Part shown: piece by piece, positions 1-10,619 of the stretch
How positions within the stretch are numbered: position 1 is the stretch's first letter
Layout of the letters: each line of letters begins with the position of its first letter
Source: Pseudomonas rhodesiae
Lineage (GTDB): Bacteria > Pseudomonadota > Gammaproteobacteria > Pseudomonadales > Pseudomonadaceae
Direction of reading: 5' to 3'
NCBI RefSeq assembly: GCF_007858255.1
Contig: NZ_VFEU01000002.1
Coordinates: 372,001-436,000 of the forward strand
DNA: 64,000 nt
Position numbers and translations under genes: made by a program
Notes under the pieces: model-generated
What the model saw: only the letters and a program-made list of their open reading frames with translations
The model's database searches: none
Told to the model about the DNA's origin: nothing

Positions 1-198
1 GCCAACCGGGGAGCCTAACAGCTTGATAAATAATGAATTAATACCGATATGGAATGGTAACTGTCGTTTTTGGAATAAGTGTTTGACGCTCACGCGCATG
101 GCCTTGACGGAAACGGGACGCGTGCGGTCGCGCTCGAAGCGGGAATTGTCACAGGGATTTGCTAGCGTCGGTGTCTTTCACTCAGGGAGACAACGCCT
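1..198. other. Left-edge intergenic region upstream of pchP
   Basis: This AT-richer stretch precedes the phosphorylcholine phosphatase gene. I see no open reading frame with coding character, no tRNA and no REP element. The last bases contain an AGGGAGA-like ribosome binding site just before the ATG at 199. Promoter elements were not recognised with confidence. Confidence 0.5.
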
Positions 199-1260
199 AT
201 GAAGCTCGCGCCGACACTATTGGTATCCGCCGCATTCTGCCTTGGCCTGGCCAGCCAGGCGTTCGCCGCCACCGAGTTGAAACACTGGCCCGCCCCGGCC
301 GCCAAGCAACTGAACGAGATGATCGCCGCCAATGCCAATAAAGGTAACTTGGCGGTGTTCGACATGGACAACACCAGCTACCGCTACGACCTCGAAGAGT
401 CGCTGTTGCCCTACATGGAAAACAAGGGGCTCATCACCCGCGAAAGCCTGGATCCATCGCTCAAGCTGATGCCATTCAAAGACACTGCCGACCACAAGGA
501 AAGCCTGTTCAGTTACTACTATCGCCTGTGCGAAGTGGACGACATGGTCTGCTACCCATGGGTCGCCCAAGTGTTCTCCGGCTTCACCCTCAAGGAACTC
601 AAGGTCCAGGTCGACGAACTGATGGCCTCCGGCAAGCCCGTGCCGGTCAGTTATTACGAAGGCGATGTGGTCAAGACGTCCGAAGTGCAGCCGCCGAAAG
701 TCTTCACCGGCCAGGCCGAGCTGTACAACAAGCTGATGGAAAACGGCATCGAGGTGTACGTGATGACCGCCGCTTCCGAAGAGCTGGTGCGCATGGTCGC
801 TGCCGATCCGAAGTACGGCTACAACGTCAAACCCGAGAACGTCATTGGCGTGACCACCCTGCTCAAGGACCGCAAGACCGGCGAACTGACCACCGCGCGC
901 AAACAGATCAGCGCCGGCAAGTATGACGAGAAGGCCAACCTCGGTCTGGAGCTCACCTCCTACCTGTGGACCCCGGCGACCTGGATGGCCGGTAAGCACG
1001 CGGCGATCCTCACCTACATCGACGAATGGAAAAAGCCGGTGATCGTCGGCGGCGACACCCCGACCAGCGACGGCTACATGTTGTTCCACGATGTGGACGT
1101 GGCCAAGGGCGGTATCCACCTGTGGGTCAACCGCAAGGACAAATACATGGCCCAGCTCAACGGCATGATGGCCAAGCACGCCGCGGCCCAGGCCAAGGAA
1201 GGCTTGCCGGTGACGGCAGACAAGAACTGGGTGATCGTCAAGCCGGAGGAGATTCAGTAA
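199..1260 (+). CDS. pchP: Phosphorylcholine phosphatase, HAD superfamily, periplasmic
   Basis: A 353-residue secreted HAD-family phosphatase. Residues 1-23 form a signal peptide ending in an AxA-type cleavage site (QAFA), so the enzyme should act in the periplasm. HAD motif I is DMDNT at residues 55-59, with D55 as the expected nucleophile and D57 as the acid/base. A motif II-like MTAAS segment and a motif IV-like GGDTPTSDG segment follow. Length and sequence fit Pseudomonas PchP, which releases choline from phosphorylcholine made by haemolytic phospholipase C. It stands alone, convergent with ilvD. An AGGGAGA ribosome site supports the start. Substrate is inferred from family resemblance. 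Confidence 0.85.
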   Translation: MKLAPTLLVSAAFCLGLASQAFAATELKHWPAPAAKQLNEMIAANANKGNLAVFDMDNTSYRYDLEESLLPYMENKGLITRESLDPSLKLMPFKDTADHKESLFSYYYRLCEVDDMVCYPWVAQVFSGFTLKELKVQVDELMASGKPVPVSYYEGDVVKTSEVQPPKVFTGQAELYNKLMENGIEVYVMTAASEELVRMVAADPKYGYNVKPENVIGVTTLLKDRKTGELTTARKQISAGKYDEKANLGLELTSYLWTPATWMAGKHAAILTYIDEWKKPVIVGGDTPTSDGYMLFHDVDVAKGGIHLWVNRKDKYMAQLNGMMAKHAAAQAKEGLPVTADKNWVIVKPEEIQ

Positions 1261-1271
1261 CTGATCAAAAA

Positions 1272-1298
1272 TGTGGGAGGCGGCTTGCCCCCGATTGC
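1272..1298. repeat. Single REP element downstream of pchP
   Basis: A lone palindromic unit beginning GTGGGAGGCGGCTTGCCCCC matches the REP core seen many times in this window. It lies just after the pchP stop codon, in the convergent gap with ilvD. No opposing second REP is present, so it is a singlet rather than a REPIN. Confidence 0.75.
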
Positions 1299-1354
1299 AA
1301 TAGTTCAGTTGCAAATGTGCTAACTGCCACGCTGGCATTGAGATTTGGCCAGGC

Positions 1355-1387
1355 AAAAAAATGCCCCGCACTTGGCGGGGCATTTTT
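1355..1387. terminator. Bidirectional rho-independent terminator between pchP and ilvD
   Basis: Arms AAAAATGCCCCGC and GCGGGGCATTTTT form a 13-bp stem with a 5-base loop. A-runs on one side and T-runs on the other make it work in both orientations. It sits 14 bp beyond the ilvD stop and can also end pchP transcription. Confidence 0.9.
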
Positions 1388-1400
1388 ATGGGCGCAAGAC

Positions 1401-3242
1401 TTACAGACCGTCGAGCATCGCCTTGTTACGCACAGCGCCTTTGTCGGCACTGGTAGCGAGCAGGGCGTAAGCCTTCAGCGCGGTAGTGACCTTGCGCGGA
1501 CGCTTCTCCACGGGCTTCCAGCCTTTTTTGTCCTGCTCAACCCGGCGCGCCGCCAGTTCTTCGTCGCTGATCAACAGGTTGATCGAGCGGTTCGGAATGT
1601 CGATCAGCACCTTGTCGCCATCCTGCACCAGGCCAATCGCGCCACCGGCAGCAGCTTCCGGCGAAGCGTGGCCGATGGACAGGCCCGAGGTGCCGCCGGA
1701 GAAACGCCCGTCGGTCAGCAGCGCACAGGCTTTGCCCAGGCCCTTGGATTTCAGGTACGAGGTTGGGTAGAGCATCTCTTGCATACCCGGGCCGCCTTTG
1801 GGGCCTTCGTAGCGGATGATCACGATGTCGCCTTCTTTGACTTCGTCGGCGAGGATGCCGCGTACGGCGCTGTCCTGGCTTTCGAAGATCTTGGCGTTGC
1901 CTTCGAACACATGGATGGACTCATCCACGCCGGCGGTTTTGACCACGCAGCCGTCGAGGGCGATGTTGCCGTACAGCACGGCCAGGCCGCCCTCCTTGGA
2001 GTAGGCGTGCTCGACACTGCGGATGCAGCCGTTTTCACGGTCGTCGTCGAGGGTGTCCCAGCGGGTCGACTGGCTAAATGCGGTCTGGGTTGGGATGCCC
2101 GCCGGGCCGGCCTTGAAGAAGGTGTGCACGGCTTCGTCGTCGGTCTGGGTGATGTCCCACTTGGCGATGCCTTCGGCCATGGTCTTACTGTGCACTGTCG
2201 GCAGGTCGGTGTGCAGCAGGCCGCCACGGGCCAGGGAGCCGAGGATCGAGAAGATCCCGCCAGCTCGGTGCACGTCTTCCATATGGTACTTCTGGATGTT
2301 CGGCGCGACTTTGCACAGTTGCGGCACATGGCGGGACAGGCGGTCGATATCGCGCAGGTCGAAATCGATCTCGGCTTCCTGGGCCGCGGCCAGCAGGTGC
2401 AGGATGGTGTTGGTGGAACCGCCCATGGCGATGTCCAGGGTCATGGCGTTTTCGAAGGCCTTGAAGTTGGCGATATTGCGCGGCAACACCGACTCATCGT
2501 TCTCGCCGTAGTAACGCTTGCACAGCTCGACGATGGTGCGGCCGGCCTGCAGGAACAATTGCTCGCGGTCGCTGTGGGTGGCCAGGGTGGAGCCGTTGCC
2601 CGGCAGTGCCAGGCCGAGGGCCTCGGTGAGGCAGTTCATCGAGTTGGCGGTGAACATGCCGGAGCATGAACCGCAGGTCGGGCAGGCGCTACGCTCGTAT
2701 TCCGCGACCTTCTCGTCAGAAGCGCTGGAATCGGCGGCGATGACCATGGCGTCCACCAGGTCCAGGCCATGGGAGGCGAGCTTGGTCTTGCCGGCTTCCA
2801 TCGGGCCGCCGGAGACGAAGATCACCGGGATGTTCAGGCGCAGGGCGGCCATCAGCATGCCGGGGGTGATCTTGTCGCAGTTGGAAATGCACACGATGGC
2901 GTCGGCGCAGTGGGCGTTGACCATGTATTCCACGGAGTCGGCGATGATTTCGCGGCTCGGCAGCGAATACAGCATGCCGTCATGGCCCATGGCGATGCCG
3001 TCGTCCACGGCGATGGTGTTGAATTCCTTGGCCACGCCACCGGCGCGTTCGATCTCGCGGGCGACCAGTTGGCCCAGGTCCTTGAGGTGGACGTGGCCGG
3101 GTACGAACTGAGTAAAGGAGTTGGCAATCGCGATGATCGGCTTCTTGAAGTCGTCATCTTTCATCCCCGTGGCGCGCCACAATGCGCGGGCGCCGGCCAT
3201 GTTGCGGCCGTGGGTGGATGTTTTCGAGCGGTAATCTGGCAT
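1401..3242 (-). CDS. ilvD: Dihydroxy-acid dehydratase
   Basis: A 613-residue IlvD/Edd-family enzyme. It dehydrates 2,3-dihydroxy-isovalerate and 2,3-dihydroxy-3-methylvalerate to the 2-keto acids in valine, leucine and isoleucine synthesis. Cysteine-containing segments [12 protein letters not shown] and [17 protein letters not shown], the family's iron-sulfur cluster signatures, are intact, and the C-terminal [19 protein letters not shown] motif is present. Length equals that of the usual gamma-proteobacterial enzyme (about 615 residues). It is monocistronic here, with its own terminator at 1355-1387. No leader peptide or attenuator was recognised in the 228 bp upstream. Confidence 0.97.
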   Translation of the reverse strand: MPDYRSKTSTHGRNMAGARALWRATGMKDDDFKKPIIAIANSFTQFVPGHVHLKDLGQLVAREIERAGGVAKEFNTIAVDDGIAMGHDGMLYSLPSREIIADSVEYMVNAHCADAIVCISNCDKITPGMLMAALRLNIPVIFVSGGPMEAGKTKLASHGLDLVDAMVIAADSSASDEKVAEYERSACPTCGSCSGMFTANSMNCLTEALGLALPGNGSTLATHSDREQLFLQAGRTIVELCKRYYGENDESVLPRNIANFKAFENAMTLDIAMGGSTNTILHLLAAAQEAEIDFDLRDIDRLSRHVPQLCKVAPNIQKYHMEDVHRAGGIFSILGSLARGGLLHTDLPTVHSKTMAEGIAKWDITQTDDEAVHTFFKAGPAGIPTQTAFSQSTRWDTLDDDRENGCIRSVEHAYSKEGGLAVLYGNIALDGCVVKTAGVDESIHVFEGNAKIFESQDSAVRGILADEVKEGDIVIIRYEGPKGGPGMQEMLYPTSYLKSKGLGKACALLTDGRFSGGTSGLSIGHASPEAAAGGAIGLVQDGDKVLIDIPNRSINLLISDEELAARRVEQDKKGWKPVEKRPRKVTTALKAYALLATSADKGAVRNKAMLDGL

Positions 3243-3470
3243 GGAGCACTCCGGGCGGCTAATCAGGTACTAAACAGGGGAGTGAGCTTCTATTGACGTC
3301 TGGAACACTCAGAAATAGCCGTGTGTCCGGAGGTTGCCTCTAACGCTGCGGGATCGCCGCGCGCCGTGGCCTTGAGCTCATAAACCCGCCGGGGGATGAC
3401 TGGCGATGAATAGGGCCGATTCTACACCGCTGGCGGCTGGAGGGAATGGGCGCAAGCGTGAAGTGAGCCC

Positions 3471-4658
3471 TTAGGCCGCGTGCGCAGACCTTTGCTCCCT
3501 GGCGTTCAGGCCCATACCGATACCGCTCAGAACCAGAAAGGTGATCGCCAGCACGTTCATCACCTGTTCGCCCGACTGGCTGACCAGGCTGCTGACCAAA
3601 CCGCCACAGACAAAAATAATCACGTTTCCCGCCGACGCGCAGGTCCCGGCGGCCAGGGGGAATCGGCCCATGGCGCGGGAGGTTGCAATGGGGCGGGTGA
3701 TGGTCGTTCCGGCGGTACAGAGGATCATCGGCAGCATCACTGTCATGACCGTCAGGCCCCACAGGTGATAGAGCGCCAGCATTAATACGCCCGCCGATGC
3801 GATCAGTCGCTGACCGGTGACGATCTGCGTATTGCCGTCCATCCATCGGTTCATCCAGCCCGCAGCGATGCCACCCAGCACGTAGGCGGCGCCATAGAGC
3901 AGCAAGACCAGGGCGAACCGATAAGGCGTAAGGCCCAATTGCTCCATCAGGATGATGGGCGACACGACGATAAAGGCGAAATGGCAACTGAAGGCCAGTG
4001 CCGAGATCAGCCAGTAACCGACGAAACTGCGGTCACGCAGCACCTGTCGGTAGGCGTTCACAATCGAGAGTCGAACATCGGAGGGCGGGCTTGGATCGTC
4101 GAGTAGGAGCCAAGCCTTGAGGATCAATAGCAGGCCAATGATGACAAACACCTGAAAGCTGCCGCGCCAGTCGAGCCAGGTCTGCAACCAACTGCCGAAC
4201 AACGGTGACACGGAAATACAGATGCCGCTGGCCGTGACCATGGCAATGCGCAATCGCTCTTGTTCTTTGCCGATGAATAGATCCTGCACCAGTGCCTGGG
4301 ACAGTACGAAACTGCCGCACCCGACCGCCTGGATCATTCGGAAGACCATAAACCAGGCAAAGTCCTGCGCCATGGCACAACCCGCCGAGCCCATGACGGC
4401 GACGCCCATACCGATTATCAACACACGCTTGCGCCCCACGCGGTCGGACAGTGGTCCGACCAGCAGCAGCGACAACGATAAACCGATTGAAAACAGACTC
4501 ACCGATAACGCGATATCGGCCACGGCCGTATCGAAGTAGCGAGCCATGGAGGGAAAGGAGGGCAGAATCACGTCCAGGGGGAATACGCCGAGGATCGTCA
4601 TGTTCATCAGCAAGGCGATGGCGGCGGTTTTTCGGGCGGGGGAGGTCATGTGGATCAT
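3471..4658 (-). CDS. MFS drug-resistance exporter, Bcr/CflA family
   Basis: A 395-residue integral membrane protein with about 12 hydrophobic segments. The MFS motif A loop (GPLSDRVGRKRV) lies after the second helix. Overall similarity is to the Bcr/CflA group of proton-driven exporters for drugs such as bicyclomycin or chloramphenicol. The short cytoplasmic N terminus precedes a first helix beginning near residue 12. Starts at 4658 or 4649 (second Met) are both possible, and neither has a strong ribosome site. It lies between ilvD and rlmI without obvious functional link to either. The substrate cannot be read from the sequence. Confidence 0.8.
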   Translation of the reverse strand: MIHMTSPARKTAAIALLMNMTILGVFPLDVILPSFPSMARYFDTAVADIALSVSLFSIGLSLSLLLVGPLSDRVGRKRVLIIGMGVAVMGSAGCAMAQDFAWFMVFRMIQAVGCGSFVLSQALVQDLFIGKEQERLRIAMVTASGICISVSPLFGSWLQTWLDWRGSFQVFVIIGLLLILKAWLLLDDPSPPSDVRLSIVNAYRQVLRDRSFVGYWLISALAFSCHFAFIVVSPIILMEQLGLTPYRFALVLLLYGAAYVLGGIAAGWMNRWMDGNTQIVTGQRLIASAGVLMLALYHLWGLTVMTVMLPMILCTAGTTITRPIATSRAMGRFPLAAGTCASAGNVIIFVCGGLVSSLVSQSGEQVMNVLAITFLVLSGIGMGLNAREQRSAHAA

Positions 4659-4760
4659 CGAGGGGGCTCAGTCCTTGAATGAGGGCTGAGAATCGATTTG
4701 AAGAGAGACCCGGTCAATGCCTCATAGGGCGATCAGTGTTGTCTGAAATTTCGCAAAGAA

Positions 4761-4784
4761 GTGTGGGGGCGGCTGCCCCCACAC
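4761..4784. repeat. Perfect REP-like hairpin downstream of rlmI
   Basis: GTGTGGGGGC and GCCCCCACAC form a perfect 10-bp stem around a GGCT loop. It lies 35 bp beyond the rlmI stop on the minus strand and is followed on that strand by a T-rich stretch, so it could serve as a transcription or mRNA-stability end point for rlmI. Confidence 0.7.
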
Positions 4785-4818
4785 ATGAGCCGTTTACAAA
4801 TGAACGGTCAGGCCAGCA

Positions 4819-6015
4819 TCAGCTATTGGGCAACAACCGGCACGTAATGCTCTTGATATACCGCGTCTCGGCAATCGCCGGGTGCACCGGATGGTCCGGG
4901 CCCTGGCCTCCGCGTTCCAGCATCTGGATATTGCGGTCCAGGTGGCGTGCGCTGGTCAGCAGGATGTTTTGCAGGTCGTCTTCCGGCAGGTGCATGGAGC
5001 ACGAAGCGCTGACCAGGATGCCGTCCTTGCTGAGCAGGCGCATGGCTTGCTCGTTGAGGCGGCGGTAAGCGCCTTCGCCGTTTTTCATGTCTTTTTTGCG
5101 TTTGATAAAGGCCGGTGGGTCGGCGACGATCACGTCGAAGCGCTCTTCGCTGGCTTTGAGCTCCTTGAGCGCTTCAAAGACGTCGCCTTCGATGCAGGTC
5201 ATTTTCTCGGCAAAGCCGTTCAGCGCGGCATTGCGCTCCACGCCGTCGAGGGCGAAGGCCGAAGCGTCGACGCAGAACACTTCACTGGCGCCGAACGCCG
5301 CGGCTTGCACACCCCAGCCGCCGATGTAGCTGTACAGGTCCAGTACGCGTTTGCCTTTGGCATACGGCGCCAGACGGGCGCGGTTCATGCGGTGGTCGTA
5401 GAACCAACCGGTTTTCTGGCCCTGGATCACCGGGGCTTCGAACTTCACGCCGTTTTCTTCCAGCGCCACCCACTCCGGCACCAGGCCGAACACGGTTTCG
5501 ACGTAACGGTTCAGACCTTCGGCGTCGCGTGCGGCGGAGTCGTTCTTGAACAGGATGCCGCTGGGCTTGAGCACTTGGGTCAGCGCGGCGATCACGTCGT
5601 CTTTATGGGCTTCCATGGTCGCCGAGGCGATTTGCACCACCAGAATGTCGCCGAAACGGTCGACCACCAAGCCCGGCAGCAGGTCGGAATCGCCGTAGAC
5701 CAGGCGGTAGAACGGCTTGTCGAACAGGCGATCACGCAGGGACATGGCAACGTTCAGGCGGTGCACCAGCAGCGACTTGTCCAATGGCAACTTGATGTCG
5801 CGCGACAGCAAGCGGGCGCAGATCAGGTTGTTCGGGCTCATGGCCACGATGCCCAGGGTCTTGCCGCCGGCAGCTTCCAGGATGGCCTGGTCGCCTGCCT
5901 GGAAGCCGTGGAGTGGGGTGGCGGCCACGTCGATTTCGTTGCTGTAGACCCACAGGTGGCCGTTGCGCAAACGACGATCGGCGTTGGCTTTGAGACGCAG
6001 GCTTGGCAGGGACAT
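4819..6015 (-). CDS. rlmI: 23S rRNA (cytosine-C5) methyltransferase RlmI family
   Basis: A 398-residue class I SAM-dependent rRNA methyltransferase. The N-terminal PUA-like domain (about residues 1-90) begins with the RRLRNGHLWVYSNEI segment typical of RlmI. The Rossmann methyltransferase core follows, with VLDLYSYIGGWG as SAM-binding motif I and DPPAFIK as motif IV. A later SASCSMH segment carries the cysteine expected for m5C chemistry. The family methylates C1962 of 23S rRNA in E. coli. The gene is divergent from the HDOD gene, and a REPIN lies in the shared upstream region. Exact target is inferred from family membership. Confidence 0.9.
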   Translation of the reverse strand: MSLPSLRLKANADRRLRNGHLWVYSNEIDVAATPLHGFQAGDQAILEAAGGKTLGIVAMSPNNLICARLLSRDIKLPLDKSLLVHRLNVAMSLRDRLFDKPFYRLVYGDSDLLPGLVVDRFGDILVVQIASATMEAHKDDVIAALTQVLKPSGILFKNDSAARDAEGLNRYVETVFGLVPEWVALEENGVKFEAPVIQGQKTGWFYDHRMNRARLAPYAKGKRVLDLYSYIGGWGVQAAAFGASEVFCVDASAFALDGVERNAALNGFAEKMTCIEGDVFEALKELKASEERFDVIVADPPAFIKRKKDMKNGEGAYRRLNEQAMRLLSKDGILVSASCSMHLPEDDLQNILLTSARHLDRNIQMLERGGQGPDHPVHPAIAETRYIKSITCRLLPNS

Positions 6016-6065
6016 GACGTCGCTCCGGAAAAAAGAGCGGGAGTATACCCTTTGCGCGCCGGTTC

Positions 6066-6154
6066 ATGTGGGAGCTGGCTTGCCTGCGATGCCGGCGGCG
6101 CGGTGTATCTGACGTACGGCGGCGATGCTATCGCAGGCAAGCCAGCTCTCACAT
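6066..6154. repeat. REPIN (paired inverted REPs) between rlmI and the HDOD gene
   Basis: Two inverted REP units, starting ATGTGGGAGCTGGCTTGCCT and ending with its near-complement at 6131-6154, flank a GC-rich spacer. The core (GAGCTGGCTTGCCTGCGAT) differs from the GGGGGCTTGCCCCC core elsewhere in the window, so it is a second REP sequence class. It lies between divergent genes, unlike most others here, which sit between gene ends. Confidence 0.85.
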
Positions 6155-6227
6155 TGATCGGGTTTTTGAGGTGTCGGTCAGCTTTGCTTAGGGGTTAGAA
6201 TCGCGGCCTAGCCCGGAGTGTGTACTT

Positions 6228-7094
6228 ATGTCCCAAGAGCTTACCGCCGAACAGATTCAACAGGCCCTGCAAGGCATCAGCGTGCCGCCGCAGCCGCAGA
6301 TCATGGTGGATTTGCAGATGGAGCAGTACATGCCCGATCCGGATCTGGACGTGATCGCGCGGCTGATCTCCCAGGACCCGGGCCTGTCCGGCGCGCTGCT
6401 GAAAATCGTCAACTCGGCGCATTACGGCCTGAGCAACAAGATCGCCTCGATCCAACGCGCGGTGAACCTGCTGGGCAGCCGTTCGGTGATCAACCTGATC
6501 AACGCTCTGTCGATCCGGGGCGAGATGAGCGATGAAACCATCGTCACCCTCAACCGTTTCTGGGACACCGCCCAGGATGTGGCCATGACCAGCCTGAGCG
6601 TGGCCAAACGCACCGGTTCTCAGGCGGTGGACGAAGCCTATGCTCTGGGGCTGTTCCACGATTGCGGCGTGCCGCTGATGCTCAAACGGTTCCCCAACTA
6701 TATGCCGGTGCTCGAAGAGGCCTATGCCAACGCCGGGCCGGACTGCCGCGTGGTCGATACCGAGAACAACGCGTTCAATACCAACCATGCGGTGGTGGGT
6801 TACTACACGGCCAAGTCCTGGCGTTTGCCGGAACATGTGACCGACGCGATTGCCAACCACCACAACGCCCTGGCGGTTTTCAGCGATGAGTCCTCGCGCA
6901 ATGCGCCGCTGAAGAACTTGTTGGCGATCCTGAAAATGGCCGAGCACATCTGCGCGTCCTATCGGGTGCTGGGCAACCAGTCGGTGGACCATGAGTGGAA
7001 TGCCGTCGGCCACCTGGTGCTCGATTACGTGGGCCTGTCGGACTACGACTTCGAGAGCATGAAGTTGTCGATCCGCGAATTGGGCGCGAACTGA
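6228..7094 (+). CDS. HDOD domain protein
   Basis: A 288-residue single-domain protein. The HDOD fold covers roughly residues 15-220, with the typical DPxLxxxLLKIVNSAxYG segment near residues 50-65 and FHDCGVPLM near residue 145. HDOD proteins are non-hydrolytic relatives of HD phosphohydrolases, often linked to signalling and second-messenger responses. No GGDEF, EAL or receiver domain is attached. It ends 21 bp before mutM and may be cotranscribed with it. The biological role cannot be stated from sequence. Confidence 0.85.
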   Translation: MSQELTAEQIQQALQGISVPPQPQIMVDLQMEQYMPDPDLDVIARLISQDPGLSGALLKIVNSAHYGLSNKIASIQRAVNLLGSRSVINLINALSIRGEMSDETIVTLNRFWDTAQDVAMTSLSVAKRTGSQAVDEAYALGLFHDCGVPLMLKRFPNYMPVLEEAYANAGPDCRVVDTENNAFNTNHAVVGYYTAKSWRLPEHVTDAIANHHNALAVFSDESSRNAPLKNLLAILKMAEHICASYRVLGNQSVDHEWNAVGHLVLDYVGLSDYDFESMKLSIRELGAN

Positions 7095-7115
7095 TTTATT
7101 ACCCAAGAGGCGTAC

Positions 7116-7928
7116 ATGCCCGAGTTACCTGAAGTCGAAACCACCCGACGCGGGATCGCCCCGCACCTGGAGGGGCAGCGCGTCAGCCGTGTGGTGGTGC
7201 GCGAGCGGCGCCTGCGCTGGCCGATTCCCGAAGACCTGGATGTGCGCCTGTCCGGGCAGCGCATCGTGCTGGTGGAACGGCGCGCCAAGTACCTGTTGAT
7301 CAATGCCGAGGTGGGCACCCTGATCAGCCACTTGGGCATGTCCGGTAATTTGCGTCTGGTGGAAACCGGCATGCCGGCGGCCAAGCATGAGCATGTGGAC
7401 ATCGAACTCGAATCCGGCCTGGCCCTGCGCTACACCGACCCGCGGCGTTTCGGCGCGATGCTCTGGAGCCATGACCCGCACAACCACGAGCTGCTGCTGC
7501 GCCTGGGGCCGGAACCGTTGACCGACCTGTTCGACGGCGAGCGCCTGTTTCAACAATCGCGCGGCAAGTCCATGGCGGTCAAACCGTTCATCATGGACAA
7601 CGCGGTGGTGGTGGGTGTGGGCAATATCTATGCGACGGAAGCGTTGTTTGCGGCGGGGATCGATCCGCGTCGCGCGGCCGGCGGCATTTCACGCGGGCGT
7701 TATTTAAAGCTCGCGATCGAGATCAAGCGCGTGCTGGCGGCGGCCATCGAGCGCGGCGGCACGACGTTGCGGGATTTCATTGGTGGCGACGGGCAGCCGG
7801 GGTACTTCCAGCAGGAACTGTTCGTCTACGGCCGAGGCGGCGAGGCGTGCAAGGTCTGCGGGACTGAGCTGCGCAATGTGGTGCTGGGGCAGCGGGCCAG
7901 TGTGTTTTGCCCCAGGTGCCAGAGCTGA
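7116..7928 (+). CDS. mutM: Formamidopyrimidine-DNA glycosylase (MutM/Fpg)
   Basis: A 270-residue bifunctional DNA glycosylase/AP lyase that removes 8-oxoguanine and formamidopyrimidines. The mature N terminus PELPEVE (P2 as nucleophile, E3) is intact. A C-terminal zinc finger has cysteines at 245, 248, 265 and 268. The central helix-two-turn-helix region ([13 protein letters not shown]) is present. Length matches the family (about 270). A GAGG ribosome site precedes the ATG. The gene is convergent with the ferredoxin gene, with a REPIN between them. Confidence 0.97.
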   Translation: MPELPEVETTRRGIAPHLEGQRVSRVVVRERRLRWPIPEDLDVRLSGQRIVLVERRAKYLLINAEVGTLISHLGMSGNLRLVETGMPAAKHEHVDIELESGLALRYTDPRRFGAMLWSHDPHNHELLLRLGPEPLTDLFDGERLFQQSRGKSMAVKPFIMDNAVVVGVGNIYATEALFAAGIDPRRAAGGISRGRYLKLAIEIKRVLAAAIERGGTTLRDFIGGDGQPGYFQQELFVYGRGGEACKVCGTELRNVVLGQRASVFCPRCQS

Positions 7929-7953
7929 TTGCTGGGTGATGGCTGGTATCGCT

Positions 7954-8023
7954 ATCGGGGGCAAGCCCACTCCCACAGTTTGTGAATACATTCAAAAAAT
8001 GTGAGAGGGGGCTTGCCCCCGAT
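7954..8023. repeat. REPIN between mutM and the ferredoxin gene
   Basis: ATCGGGGGCAAGCCC...TCCCACA and its inverted partner TGTGAGAGGGGGCTTGCCCC flank a short AT-rich spacer. It lies in the convergent gap between mutM and the ferredoxin gene and could form a long hairpin in either transcript. Confidence 0.9.
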
Positions 8024-8049
8024 AAGGCCCTAACAGGCACTAAATAGGC

Positions 8050-8952
<903 letters not shown>

Positions 8953-8986
8953 TTACGTAGATAAATGCCGTGAATCCTAGGTGTTT

Positions 8987-10582
8987 TCACGCCGTTTTCA
9001 GACGTTCGGCCAACGAAGTCGCCAGTTTCGCGGTCAATCCATACACCGACAATTGCGGGTTGGCTCCGATGCTGGTGGGGAACAATGAGCCATCGTGGAT
9101 GGACAGATTGCGCAATTGGTGATGACGGCCAAGGCTGTCGGTCACGGCCATTTTGGGGTCTTCACCCATGGCGCAACCGCCCATCACATGGGCGCTGCCC
9201 AGGCAGGTGCGGTGCAGTTCCAGGTTGAGGCCCTCGATCAGCGTGCGGGCTTCGGCCAGGGTTTTCACATAGCGTGCATCGTGATGCAGCGGTTTGACGG
9301 ACTTGGCGCCCGCCGCGAACTGGATCTCGGCCATGCTTTGGAAGGCCCGGCGTAGACCGTCCCAGGCGTAATCTGAGACCTGATAGTCGAGCACTGGCGT
9401 GCCGTCGCCGCGCAGTTCCACATTGCCGCCCGGGCTGTCAGGGTGGAAACCGTCGCGCAGCAACGCCAGCATCGCGTGGGTATTGGGCAACTGGCTCATA
9501 TCCAGCGCATTCTGTGTGCCGTAGCCGCCCAGCAGAGTGCTGGCCAGCGCCGGATGCAGCGGTGGCGCTTCGAGTTTGTAGGACATTTTACCGGTAGTGC
9601 CGTCCTGCCATTGGAAATGGTCGGAGTAGATCGACTGCGGCGCGCCGTAGAACGGGTTGATCACCTCGTCGAACAGCGCCGCGGAGAAATTCACCAAGTG
9701 CAAAAATGTCCGCTTGCCCAGCCGCGAATGTGGGTCCGGCGCGTCCGAACGCATTAGCAACGCCGGGCTGTTGATGCCGCCCCCGGCCAGTACATAGTGT
9801 TTGGCGTTGACCGTGATTTTGCGCCCTGTGGGTGCTACGCAGCGGGCGTCCATCGCCATGCATTCCAGGCTGCTGACGGTGTCGCCGCGGTATTTGAAAT
9901 GCTCGGCCCGCGCCAGGTAGAGCAGCTCCCCGCCGTGTTCCAAGGTGGAGGGGATGGTGGTGACCAGCATCGATTGCTTGGCATTGACCGGGCAGCCCAT
10001 GCCGCAATAACCCAAATTAAAGCAGCCACGCACGTTGCGCGGGATCACATGCCAGCTGTAGCCGAGTTTTTCGCAGCCCTTGCGGATCACATCGTTGTTG
10101 GGGTTGGGCGGGACGGCCCACGGGGCGATGCCCAGGCGTTGCTCCATTTTTTCGAACCACGGCGCCATCTCGGCGCTGCTGTGGCCCTTGACCGCATATT
10201 CGCTGGCCCAGTGGGAAAGGGTCGCGTCCGGTGTACGAAAACTTGAGGTCCAGTTGATCAGTGTCGTACCGCCCACCGCGCGGCCCTGGAGGATGGTGAT
10301 CGCCCCGTCCTTGCTCATGCGGCCAATGCCTTCCTGATACAGGCTGGTGTAGGCCTCGTCCTCAAGCAACTTGAAGTCGCTGCTGGTCTTGAGCGGGCCT
10401 TCTTCGATCAGCAGCACCTTGTAACCGGCCGCGCTGAGAATTTCAGCAGTGGTGCCGCCCCCAGCGCCGCTGCCGATGATCGCCACGTCGGCTTCCAGGG
10501 TCAGGTCTTGATCGAGGGCGCTGCCATTGTGGGTTTTCCAGCCACGGGCCAGGCCTTCGCGGAACAGATCGGGTACGGGCAT
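8987..10582 (-). CDS. GMC-family FAD-dependent oxidoreductase
   Basis: A 531-residue glucose-methanol-choline oxidoreductase. The FAD-binding GSGAGGGTTAEIL motif is near residue 36, GRAVGGTTLIN follows near residue 100, and a C-terminal HVMGGCAMG and NPQLSVYGL segment forms the catalytic region. A CGMGCPVNAK cysteine pair near residue 195 is typical of long-chain alcohol oxidase-like or membrane-linked members. No signal peptide is visible. It follows the Tat-signal protein gene and the aldehyde dehydrogenase gene on the same strand, suggesting stepwise oxidation of an alcohol to an acid. Substrate unknown. Confidence 0.85.
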   Translation of the reverse strand: MPVPDLFREGLARGWKTHNGSALDQDLTLEADVAIIGSGAGGGTTAEILSAAGYKVLLIEEGPLKTSSDFKLLEDEAYTSLYQEGIGRMSKDGAITILQGRAVGGTTLINWTSSFRTPDATLSHWASEYAVKGHSSAEMAPWFEKMEQRLGIAPWAVPPNPNNDVIRKGCEKLGYSWHVIPRNVRGCFNLGYCGMGCPVNAKQSMLVTTIPSTLEHGGELLYLARAEHFKYRGDTVSSLECMAMDARCVAPTGRKITVNAKHYVLAGGGINSPALLMRSDAPDPHSRLGKRTFLHLVNFSAALFDEVINPFYGAPQSIYSDHFQWQDGTTGKMSYKLEAPPLHPALASTLLGGYGTQNALDMSQLPNTHAMLALLRDGFHPDSPGGNVELRGDGTPVLDYQVSDYAWDGLRRAFQSMAEIQFAAGAKSVKPLHHDARYVKTLAEARTLIEGLNLELHRTCLGSAHVMGGCAMGEDPKMAVTDSLGRHHQLRNLSIHDGSLFPTSIGANPQLSVYGLTAKLATSLAERLKTA

Positions 10583-10619
10583 CAGGGTCGTCTCTTGTTT
10601 TTATTGTGGGGGATGCGGA

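Noticed and set aside
217..1383. Long minus-strand open frame opposite pchP
   Set aside because: It is a shadow of the GC-rich coding strand: histidine/valine/glycine-rich composition and no recognisable domain, while the plus strand encodes a full HAD phosphatase.
3243..3470. Possible small gene between ilvD and the MFS exporter
   Set aside because: No frame shows coding character or a ribosome site; treated as intergenic.
4882..6198. 438-codon plus-strand open frame opposite rlmI
   Set aside because: Antisense shadow; runs through a REPIN at its 3' end and has no recognisable motif.
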